34,715 nt of DNA, from assembly GCA_949283695.1 (NCBI GenBank), contig CASDTX010000019.1:1-34715 (forward strand), written 5' to 3'. The notes below the pieces were generated by a model. It ran no database searches and had not been told where the DNA came from. It was given only the letters and a program-made list of their open reading frames with translations. A program made the translations under genes and the position numbers. The DNA is from an uncultured Eubacteriales bacterium. Lineage in GTDB: Bacteria > Bacillota > Clostridia > Lachnospirales > Lachnospiraceae. Shown one piece after another: positions 7,348-13,950 of the stretch. Every line of letters begins with the position of its first letter. Positions within the stretch are counted from its first letter, which is position 1.

Positions 7348-8340
7348 ATGGCTCATGATCTCTGGAAATACTGTACCAAAGAACAGTGCAGACAGTTTCT
7401 TCTCTCTCTGAATCTGACAGGTGAACTCTGCCATACCGATGAGAAGCGCCTGGCCCTGCTCTATGGCCTGTCGAATCACGCAGAAGAACACTATACGCTC
7501 CGGAAGATTCCGAAACGAAACGGCGGATCCCGCACCATCTATGAACCGGATTTTTCCCTTAAATATGTACAGAAGCAGATCCTGCGCCATGTTCTGGAAC
7601 AGTTCCCGGTTTCGGACTGTGCATGCGCCTACCGCAAGGGCATCCGGCTTACCGAGAACGCCCGGCCCCACGTGGGGAAAGAGAAGCTTCTGAAGCTGGA
7701 TATCGAGGACTTTTTCGAAAATATTACCTATATCAGTATCTATCAGCACGTATTTCCCGGAACATTGTTTCCCCCTCCTGTGCGGACACTCCTGACATCT
7801 CTGTGCTGTTATGACAGCATACTTCCCCAGGGTGCTCCCACATCACCTTATATCTCCAACCTGGTGATGAAGCCCTTTGACGACTCTATGGAATCCTGGT
7901 GCCGTCCCCGCGGCATCTCTTACACCCGGTACTGTGATGATCTGACCTTCTCCGGCAGTTTTGATGCCGGCAGTCTCATCCGCAAAGTATCGGCGTTCCT
8001 GACGCGCATGGGATTCCAGGTGAACCGGGAGAAGACAAAGGTCTGCACCCGTTCTTCCCGTCAGGAAGTAACCGGACTTACCGTCAACGACCAGGTGCAG
8101 GTGCCCAAAGAATACCGCCGGCAGCTGCGTCAGGAGTGGTACTATATCAGGAAATACGGACCGGAAGAGCATCTGTCCCGCCGCGGCCTGCTGCCGGAGA
8201 GTGCCGCCCCGCAGTCCCATGCCGCCGGTTATCTGCACCGGTTTGCCGGAAAGGTCGCCTATGTCCTGCAGGCATCCCCTGAAGACAGCGAGTTTCTCCG
8301 CATCCAGAAAGAGCTGCGGGAGATCTTTCAAAACAGTTGA
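7348..8340 (+). CDS. Retron-type reverse transcriptase
   Basis: A 330-aa RNA-directed DNA polymerase of the retron type, expected to prime on the msr branch G and copy msd into multicopy single-stranded DNA. Visible RT blocks are KRNGGSRTIYEP (RT1), LDIEDFFENI with the first catalytic Asp (Asp118), LPQGAPTSPYISNL (RT4, Gln161), YTRYCDDLTFSG (RT5, Asp197 and Asp198) and EVTGLTVNDQVQVP, whose VTG (241-243) is typical of retron RTs. The active site is YCDD rather than the usual YADD. ATG 7348 follows AGGAAGGA; the upstream in-frame extension would read through the msd RNA and is rejected. No effector gene adjoins it: the operon ends at dapA's promoter, which overlaps this stop codon. Confidence 0.88.
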   Translation: MAHDLWKYCTKEQCRQFLLSLNLTGELCHTDEKRLALLYGLSNHAEEHYTLRKIPKRNGGSRTIYEPDFSLKYVQKQILRHVLEQFPVSDCACAYRKGIRLTENARPHVGKEKLLKLDIEDFFENITYISIYQHVFPGTLFPPPVRTLLTSLCCYDSILPQGAPTSPYISNLVMKPFDDSMESWCRPRGISYTRYCDDLTFSGSFDAGSLIRKVSAFLTRMGFQVNREKTKVCTRSSRQEVTGLTVNDQVQVPKEYRRQLRQEWYYIRKYGPEEHLSRRGLLPESAAPQSHAAGYLHRFAGKVAYVLQASPEDSEFLRIQKELREIFQNS

Positions 8341-8365
8341 CAGTATTCCCCGCCGGTGTTATCAT
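8337..8365 (+). promoter_or_regulatory. dapA promoter overlapping the RT stop codon
   Basis: TTGACA (8337-8342) includes the TGA stop of the reverse transcriptase (8338-8340). A 17-nt spacer and TATCAT (8360-8365) follow. The predicted start lies just ahead of the lysine riboswitch at 8387. Confidence 0.75.
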
Positions 8366-8386
8366 TTTCGTAAATACAGAAACGTA

Positions 8387-8548
8387 AGATAGAGGTCGCA
8401 TTTTTCATAAGTAGGGTGGCGGATGTGTCAGGCACAGAAGAACTCATCAGAAAGGGGAAGATGCCGAAGGGATGGGCCGCCTGAAGGTTCATTTCTGGGC
8501 ATGGCGTTAACAGCGTCATGACTGTCATCGCAGGATGGAGAGCTATCT
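8387..8548 (+). promoter_or_regulatory. Lysine riboswitch (L-box aptamer)
   Basis: The segment matches the L-box consensus. P1 pairs AGATAG (8387-8392) with CTATCT (8543-8548), and the conserved elements AGAGGTCGC, AGAAAGGGGAAGATGCCGAAG-like core, CTGGGCATG, ACTGTCATCG and TGGAGAGCTATCT appear in order. Lysine binding should favour the downstream terminator and repress dapA, closing a feedback loop on the diaminopimelate/lysine pathway. A small TATACA/TGTATA hairpin (8551-8566) follows the aptamer. Confidence 0.92.
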
Positions 8549-8572
8549 GATATACAAAAATGTATATTTGGA

Positions 8573-8597
8573 GACGGCGCATCTTGCCGTTTCTTTT
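8573..8597 (+). terminator. Expression-platform terminator of the lysine riboswitch
   Basis: GACGGC (8573-8578) pairs with GCCGTT (8586-8591, last pair G-T), followed by TTCTTTT. The stem is short, as expected for a ligand-controlled terminator. It lies between the aptamer and the dapA ribosome binding site. Confidence 0.6.
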
Positions 8598-8636
8598 ACT
8601 GTTCACCATATTCATAATTAAGAGGAGGAAGAAAGA

Positions 8637-9521
8637 ATGGCAATTTTTAAGGGAGCAGGTGTAGCAATTGTTACTCCGATGAAAGAGAATCTGGAGATTA
8701 ATTACGATAAATTAGATGAAATGCTGGAAGAGCAGATCGCCGGAGGAACAGATGCCATCATCATCTGCGGTACCACCGGAGAGTCTGCTACCATGACTGA
8801 GGCAGAACACAGCGAAGCGATCCGTTTCACGATCGAGCGTGTAAACCACCGGATCCCGGTCATCGCCGGAACCGGCTCCAACTGCACAAGAACCGCCATC
8901 GAGCTCTCGAAAGAGGCAGAGAAAGACGGGGCTGACGGGCTTCTTCTGGTTACTCCTTATTATAATAAAGCAACCCAGAACGGACTCATCGCTCATTTCA
9001 CACAGATCTGCAATGAAGTAAAGATCCCGGCGATCCTCTATAATGTGCCGAGCCGCACCGGATGCAATATCCTGCCGGCCACCCTGGCAAAGCTGGTGAA
9101 AGATGTAGACAACATCGTAGGCGTGAAAGAGGCGTCCGGAAATATCGGCGCTGTCGCTCAGATCATGCACCTCTGTGACGGAAATATTGATCTGTATTCC
9201 GGAAACGACGACCAGGTCGTACCGCTTCTGTCCCTGGGCGGCATCGGTGTGATCTCCGTTCTTTCCAACGTAGCTCCGACATATGTCCACGAGATGGTAA
9301 CCAAGTATCTTTCCGGAGATACTGCCGGAAGCTGCCAGATGCAGCTTGACGCGCTTCCCATGTGCGACGCGCTCTTCTGCGAGGTAAATCCGATCCCGGT
9401 CAAAGCTGCACTGAACCTGATGGGCAAAGAAGTAGGTCCTTTAAGAGCTCCTCTGACAGAGATCGAACCGGCCCACAAAGAACTGCTTGCGAAGACAATG
9501 AAAGAGTTCGGAATTCTGTAA
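8637..9521 (+). CDS. dapA: 4-hydroxy-tetrahydrodipicolinate synthase
   Basis: A 294-aa class I aldolase that condenses pyruvate with aspartate semialdehyde, the first committed step to diaminopimelate and lysine. It is a (beta/alpha)8 barrel with CGTTGES near residues 43-49, the catalytic Tyr135 in LYNVPSRTG, and the Schiff-base Lys164 in GVKEASG. Length and spacing match E. coli DapA. The start is the ATG behind AGAGGAGGAAG. Regulation is by the lysine riboswitch just upstream, which independently supports the assignment. It appears to be a single-gene unit. Confidence 0.96.
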   Translation: MAIFKGAGVAIVTPMKENLEINYDKLDEMLEEQIAGGTDAIIICGTTGESATMTEAEHSEAIRFTIERVNHRIPVIAGTGSNCTRTAIELSKEAEKDGADGLLLVTPYYNKATQNGLIAHFTQICNEVKIPAILYNVPSRTGCNILPATLAKLVKDVDNIVGVKEASGNIGAVAQIMHLCDGNIDLYSGNDDQVVPLLSLGGIGVISVLSNVAPTYVHEMVTKYLSGDTAGSCQMQLDALPMCDALFCEVNPIPVKAALNLMGKEVGPLRAPLTEIEPAHKELLAKTMKEFGIL

Positions 9522-9535
9522 GACACGGAATTTTA

Positions 9536-9579
9536 TTGGGGGTGCTTAATCATCTGGGCTGATGATTAAGCACCCCCAA
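9536..9579. repeat. Perfect 19-bp palindrome after dapA
   Basis: TTGGGGGTGCTTAATCATC (9536-9554) and its exact reverse complement (9561-9579) surround a 6-nt loop. It may terminate dapA, but no T-tract follows on either strand. It could equally be the end of a small mobile element or a processing hairpin. Confidence 0.6.
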
Positions 9580-9873
9580 CTCCTCGGCTGATAGATTGAA
9601 CTGGCTACTTTTCTATGATTTTTATTGATTTTGTTAATATGCATGAAGCAAATCGTTGCGTTTTTATCTTTGTTCTTTGATTTTACTGCATAATCGACTT
9701 ATGATCCACAAGAACCGAACCCCAAAAGCAATCTAAATGTTTCCTCTACACGCTCCGTAAGATAGGCAGCTTTACTCCATGCCTTCTCATAAGATTTCTA
9801 CATTTCACTGAATCTTCTGAAAGTTCCAAATAGGCCCGATAGACTGACTTCAACACTGTTATTGTACACACAT
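9580..9873. other. AT-rich stretch with no supported gene
   Basis: This stretch is visibly richer in A and T than its surroundings and has no ORF with a start and ribosome binding site on either strand. The minus strand contains broken reading frames interrupted by stops. It may be a decayed insertion bounded by the palindrome at 9536-9579 and the hairpin at 9874-9919. No family is recognised. Confidence 0.4.
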
Positions 9874-9919
9874 AAATCCAGCCTCAGTCGTCCCATTATG
9901 GGATCCTGGCTGGATTTTT
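9874..9919 (+). terminator. Hairpin with T-tract
   Basis: AAATCCAGCC (9874-9883) pairs with GGCTGGATTT (9908-9917), with an inner TCCCAT/ATGGGA stem and TTTTT completing on the plus strand. It has the form of an intrinsic terminator. What it terminates is unclear, as the only + gene nearby is dapA, over 350 nt upstream. It might also serve the tetR transcript arriving from the other side. Confidence 0.6.
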
Positions 9920-10030
9920 GATATATCTAATAAAGCTTCTCGTTACTTCTTCATTTATGCGGTTCCCCGGATCTCGAAAAGATGGTTTCCCGTTTGCTGA
10001 TGTCTTTCTGAAAACGCCTCTTTTTCTGCG

Positions 10031-10615
10031 TCATTTCCGAAACAGCTCCAGCACCTCATCCACATCCGGCCGGTATTCCATCTTTCTCCCCGGCTGACAG
10101 ATCGTTGCCAGGCAGCCCAGCAGATATTTCCAGTACATATCCCCAAACAGCCGGCTGTCCCCGTCTTTAAATACGCCCTGCTCCTGTCCCCGTTGAAACA
10201 GCGCGCCGAAATACTCTCTTCCAAAGTTCTCCCGAATTGGATTTTCCTCCGTATCCAGGCGGATCTCCCCTCTCACCAGAACGCTGAAATACACCCGCAG
10301 GGGCGGCACGTATTCATTGTAATAAGGATAGGACAGCAGCCGCAGGCTGAACAGACGGATGGCCTCCAGCGCGGAGGGCACGGAGAAACACTCGTCAATG
10401 CAGTCGTCCAGCTTATCCCGAAGAGCGAAAAAGATCTCCTCCTTCGACCGGAAATACCGGTACACCAGGCCCTTGCTGATCCCCGCCATCTCCGAAATAT
10501 CGCTGATCTTCGTATTGGAATATCCCTGCTCGTCAAAAAGCCGAAGAGCGGCATCCAGAATCTGGCGGCGCCTCTCATCCTGGATCTGTCTGCTCTTCTC
10601 TTCTGATATCGCCAT
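10031..10615 (-). CDS. TetR/AcrR-family transcriptional regulator
   Basis: A 194-aa repressor-type protein. The N-terminal helix-turn-helix has the typical RRQILDAALRLFDEQGY, ISDISEMAGISKGLVYRYF and SKEEIFFAL segments (residues about 15-65). The C-terminal helical domain presumably binds a small molecule. ATG 10615 follows GGAGGTAGG; the longer reading upstream has no such site. A perfect TATAAT lies at 10662-10657 with a weak -35. It is divergent from the old-yellow-enzyme gene, whose promoter carries two palindromes of TetR-operator form, so local control of that operon is the likely role. Confidence 0.9.
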   Translation of the reverse strand: MAISEEKSRQIQDERRRQILDAALRLFDEQGYSNTKISDISEMAGISKGLVYRYFRSKEEIFFALRDKLDDCIDECFSVPSALEAIRLFSLRLLSYPYYNEYVPPLRVYFSVLVRGEIRLDTEENPIRENFGREYFGALFQRGQEQGVFKDGDSRLFGDMYWKYLLGCLATICQPGRKMEYRPDVDEVLELFRK

Positions 10616-10746
10616 ATATCCTACCTCCATTTTTGTCCATGATATCCGTGACACACATTATAATATATCTTCCTGGAAAAGTAAATTGTTTCCTGGTTCT
10701 ATGGATTTTGATAAGTATCTGTTCAGTTACAGTTCACACGTATGCT

Positions 10747-10790
10747 TAAGGCCGGCTGCTTTATGCTTGCATAAGGGGCAGGCGGCCTTA
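10747..10790. repeat. Cruciform-like inverted repeat in the tetR upstream region
   Basis: TAAGGCCGGCTGC (10747-10759) is nearly complementary to GCAGGCGGCCTTA (10778-10790). The centre contains another near-palindrome, TTTATGCTTGCATAAG. No T-tract follows. The 10663-10929 interval otherwise shows no supported gene. Confidence 0.5.
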
Positions 10791-10929
10791 TAGCAGACGT
10801 AGGGAGCGCCTTTTTATGAGTAAAACAGTGGCGGCAGCCACAAGAAGCACGCAGTGCGGTTTTTCGAATGGCGCGGTCGGAGCTGATACTTTTGAAATAG
10901 CGGCATAATGATTGACTTTCGGGCCATTA

Positions 10930-10976
10930 TTGACCTATAAGTCACTATTGACTCATAGGTCAATCTATGTTAACAT
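10930..10976 (+). promoter_or_regulatory. Promoter with two tandem TetR-type operators
   Basis: Two similar palindromes lie in tandem: TTGACCTATAAGTCA (10930-10944) and TTGACTCATAGGTCAA (10948-10963). The outer arms ATTGACCTAT and ATAGGTCAAT are also exact inverse copies. The second palindrome contains the -35 box TTGACT (10948-10953), followed 17 nt later by TAACAT (10971-10976). A repressor bound there would block the polymerase; the divergent TetR gene is the obvious candidate. Confidence 0.65.
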
Positions 10977-11035
10977 AATAACAACGAATTCGAATTTCAC
11001 AGCCGGCTGCACATTCATCTCAGGAGGTTGCTATT

Positions 11036-12952
11036 ATGTTAGATCACTTGTTCAGCCCATTTTCCATCAATGGGAAAACCCTGAAAAATCGCTGCGTCGT
11101 CCCCGCCATGGTTATGAACTACTGCAATGAGGACGGCACCTGTACGGAAAAATTCATCGCCTATCATGAGGCAAAGGCCAAAGGCGGCTTTGGCATGATC
11201 ATCACCGAGGATTTTGCCGTGTCCCCGGAGGGCAAAGGCTTTAAATACCTGCCCGGCCTGTGGAATGACGGCCAGATCGACGGTTTCCGTGAGTTTACCC
11301 GGCGCATCCATCAGCACGGCACTGTTCTGATTGCCCAGATTTACCATGCCGGCAGACAGACCAGCCGCGCTGTCATCGGCCAGGCGCCCTGGGCTCCCTC
11401 TGCCATTCCCTGCCCCTTCAGTCCGGATATGCCTCACGAAATGACTCTGGAGGAGATCCACACCACCGTCTCCCGCTACGGCGACTGCGCCAGAAGGGCC
11501 AAGGAGGCGGGCTTTGACGGCATAGAAATCCACGGCGCTCACGGATACCTGATCGCCCAGTTTATGTCTCCATATTCCAATAAGAGGACAGACGCCTACG
11601 GCGGTCCCCTTCAGAACCGGATCCGTTTCGCCCTGGAGATCATCCGCGACATCCGCCAGAAATGCGGCGACGACTTCATCGTGGGTTACCGGATTTCCTC
11701 CGACGAACACGTCACTGGCGGACGCAACATTGAGGACACCAAAACCATCGTTCCCTATCTGGAGCAGGCAGGCATCAGCTACGTGCACGTAACTGCCGGC
11801 GTATACCGCACCTTTGACGCCGTGATCCCGTCCATGTACTGCGGACACGCCTGGATCGCTGACATGGCTGCGGAGGTCAAGCAGATCACTTCTCTGCCGG
11901 TGATCACCGTCGGCCGCTACAACGACGTGCGGCTGGGAGAAACCGTGCTGGCCAGCGGAAAAGCTGATCTCGTTTCCTTCGGCCGTCAGTCCCTGGCAGA
12001 CCCGGAGACCCCCAACAAGGCGAAGGAAGGCCGTTTCGGCGACATCCGCACCTGCATCGGCTGCCACCACGGCTGCATCGGCAAACTCCTGGCAAATGTT
12101 CCCGGAGAATGTATTTTAAATCCCACCCTCGGCCATGAAAGCGAGTTCCCGCCGGTTCACGCCGAGGAGGTAAAAAAAGTCATGGTCATCGGCGCAGGTC
12201 CCGGAGGACTTCAGGCCGCCATCTCTGCGGCAGAAGCCGGACATCGCGTGAAAGTTTATGAAAAAGGCCGCTGGGCCGGCGGTCAGTTCCGCCTGGGAGC
12301 CGTACCTGCCGGAAAGGGAGAGATTACCACTTTCATCACCTGGCAGCTTCACCAGCTGGAGAAACTGGGCGTTCCGGTGATCCTGGAAACGGAAGTGACC
12401 AAAGAACTGGTGGATCTGGAAAAGCCCGACGTGGTGATCGCCGCCACCGGAGCTGTCCCTGTGATCCCGAAGATTCCGGGAGCAGACGGCCCCAACGTGG
12501 TAACCTCCCACGACGTCCTCTCCGGAGCCGCCAACACCGGAACCCGGATCGTGGTCATCGGCGGCGGCTGTGTGGGGGCAGAGACTGCCAACCACCTGGC
12601 CTCCTATTTGAAGAATGTCACCCTTGTGGAAATGATGGACGACATTGCCACCGATGAGCTGGTGGTGCCCAGATGGGGACTTCTGGCTGATCTGGAAAAG
12701 AACAAGGTGCGCATCTGCACGAAAACCACCGTTACAGAGATCAAAGACGGTTCCGTGGTGCTCTCCGGCGCGGTAAACGAGGAAGTGCCCGCAGATACAG
12801 TAGTTCTCTCCGTGGGCTCCAGACCGGAAACCAGGCTGGCGGACGAGCTGAAGGAATGCGGCTACGACGTGCGGGTGATCGGCGATGCCGCAAAAGTGGG
12901 CCTGGCCGGCGCCGCCATTACCCAGGGGTATCTGCTGGGACGGGAGCTGTAA
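11036..12952 (+). CDS. Old yellow enzyme / 2,4-dienoyl-CoA reductase-type NADH:flavin oxidoreductase
   Basis: A 638-aa flavoenzyme. Residues 1-330 form the FMN-binding OYE barrel, with LKNRCVVPAM, AQIYHAGRQ, and DGIEIHGAHGYLIAQFMSP carrying the active-site His pair. Cys340, Cys343, Cys347 and Cys359 (C-x2-C-x3-C-x11-C) form the 4Fe-4S site. The C-terminus is an FAD/NAD(P) disulfide-reductase-like domain with VIGAGPGGLQAA and VIGGGCVGAET. This is the architecture of FadH, trimethylamine dehydrogenase, BaiCD/BaiH and related steroid or enone reductases. The start follows AGGAGGT. Its TetR and EthD neighbours fit an inducible pathway for an exogenous unsaturated ketone or aromatic compound; the substrate is an inference. 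Confidence 0.9.
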   Translation: MLDHLFSPFSINGKTLKNRCVVPAMVMNYCNEDGTCTEKFIAYHEAKAKGGFGMIITEDFAVSPEGKGFKYLPGLWNDGQIDGFREFTRRIHQHGTVLIAQIYHAGRQTSRAVIGQAPWAPSAIPCPFSPDMPHEMTLEEIHTTVSRYGDCARRAKEAGFDGIEIHGAHGYLIAQFMSPYSNKRTDAYGGPLQNRIRFALEIIRDIRQKCGDDFIVGYRISSDEHVTGGRNIEDTKTIVPYLEQAGISYVHVTAGVYRTFDAVIPSMYCGHAWIADMAAEVKQITSLPVITVGRYNDVRLGETVLASGKADLVSFGRQSLADPETPNKAKEGRFGDIRTCIGCHHGCIGKLLANVPGECILNPTLGHESEFPPVHAEEVKKVMVIGAGPGGLQAAISAAEAGHRVKVYEKGRWAGGQFRLGAVPAGKGEITTFITWQLHQLEKLGVPVILETEVTKELVDLEKPDVVIAATGAVPVIPKIPGADGPNVVTSHDVLSGAANTGTRIVVIGGGCVGAETANHLASYLKNVTLVEMMDDIATDELVVPRWGLLADLEKNKVRICTKTTVTEIKDGSVVLSGAVNEEVPADTVVLSVGSRPETRLADELKECGYDVRVIGDAAKVGLAGAAITQGYLLGREL

Positions 12953-13029
12953 TATTGGATAGGATATGAATGAAAAAGCACCGAAGTGCCAAAAATTCGA
13001 GGCACCAGAATTTAGAAAGGAGATTCCTT

Positions 13030-13929
13030 ATGAATACTGAAATGCAGAAATGCACAGGCGAATACCCGTTAGTATGTCTCCCCTTCCCTCTGACCAGGGT
13101 GGACAATACCCCCAGGGCCGATCGGGATATGTTCCCGACGAACAGCATCGGCACCGACGGAAAACCGGTCTCCGATCCCGATCTGGAGCCCGGGCGCCTG
13201 GCTCTGGAACAGAATCCCAACCTGATGTACGAGCACTGGGATGAATACTGGCGCAAAATCCATGGGCCGAAATTCATTCACAAAGATGATGAGAACGATC
13301 CCAGCACGGATTACGTCATGCTCTACAATCAGGTGCACCGCCTGACATCCGGCCCTTCTTCCCTGTTTCCGCCGCCCTACGCTCCCATGCTGGGAGAGGA
13401 CGGGAAACTGTCGGAGCATCCGTCCCAGATGGTTCCGAAATACAGAAGGCCGAAGTGGGATGGCATGGCACACATCTGCTATCCCAGCCTTTCTGAGGTG
13501 ACCAAATTTTTTGTCACAGATAAGTATAAGAACAAGATCATTCCGGATGAAGCTGTATTCCTGAGAGTGGCCCTTGTGTTCGCCTCCGCCCAGTACATTA
13601 TTATTCCGGGAAACGAAGTGCCCGACCCCATTGTGATGGTGAAATTCTATCAGAGAAAGGGCGGAACCAGAGAAGAGTTCCAGCAGAAACTGCTTTGGGA
13701 CCATGCTGATTTTGTCCGGGATCAGACTGACACAAAGAAATATGTCACCCGCTATGCCCTGCTTTTAAATATCGGCCCACACGACAAGAACGATCCCCTG
13801 TACCAGGAGGCCGGTCAGAAGGTGGATGCCATGGCTATGATGTCCTTTAAAAACATGACTGACTGTGAGGCATATTTCCATTATGATGGAAATACAACGT
13901 GTAGCTTTCGCGCAATCCCGGTTGCGTGA
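13030..13929 (+). CDS. Protein with two EthD (dimeric alpha/beta barrel) domains
   Basis: A 299-aa protein. Two ferredoxin-like EthD units are apparent. The first contains YEHWDEYWRKIHGP and a WDGMAHICYPSLSEV strand (about 35-165). The second contains VKFYQRKGGTREEFQQKLL, YALLLNIGP and VDAMAMMSFKNMTDCEAYF (about 200-290). EthD-like proteins include ether-degradation accessory proteins and small decarboxylases or isomerases, so the activity is open. The start at ATG 13030 follows AAAGGAG; the upstream in-frame codons have no site. It is 77 nt behind the OYE gene and likely co-transcribed. The last codons and the TGA stop lie inside the terminator hairpin. Confidence 0.72.
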   Translation: MNTEMQKCTGEYPLVCLPFPLTRVDNTPRADRDMFPTNSIGTDGKPVSDPDLEPGRLALEQNPNLMYEHWDEYWRKIHGPKFIHKDDENDPSTDYVMLYNQVHRLTSGPSSLFPPPYAPMLGEDGKLSEHPSQMVPKYRRPKWDGMAHICYPSLSEVTKFFVTDKYKNKIIPDEAVFLRVALVFASAQYIIIPGNEVPDPIVMVKFYQRKGGTREEFQQKLLWDHADFVRDQTDTKKYVTRYALLLNIGPHDKNDPLYQEAGQKVDAMAMMSFKNMTDCEAYFHYDGNTTCSFRAIPVA

Positions 13930-13950
13930 AGGCTGCACGTTTTTGCTTTT
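13897..13950 (+). terminator. Terminator overlapping the EthD gene 3' end
   Basis: ACGTGTAGCTTTCGCGCAA (13897-13915) pairs with TTGCGTGAAGGCTGCACGT (13922-13940), 16 of 19 as Watson-Crick pairs and the rest mostly wobble, around a 6-nt loop. TTTTGCTTTTT follows. The stop codon (13927-13929) is within the right arm. The convergent ABC gene ends at 13950, so the hairpin separates both transcripts. Confidence 0.8.

Noticed and set aside
10816-10908. 30-codon frame beginning MSKTVAAATRSTQCG
   Set aside because: Only a weak AGGGAG site, no recognisable features, and it lies in the regulatory gap between tetR and the OYE gene.
11039-12070. 343-aa minus-strand frame opposite the OYE gene
   Set aside because: The plus strand encodes all OYE motifs and an Fe-S site; the minus frame has no family features.
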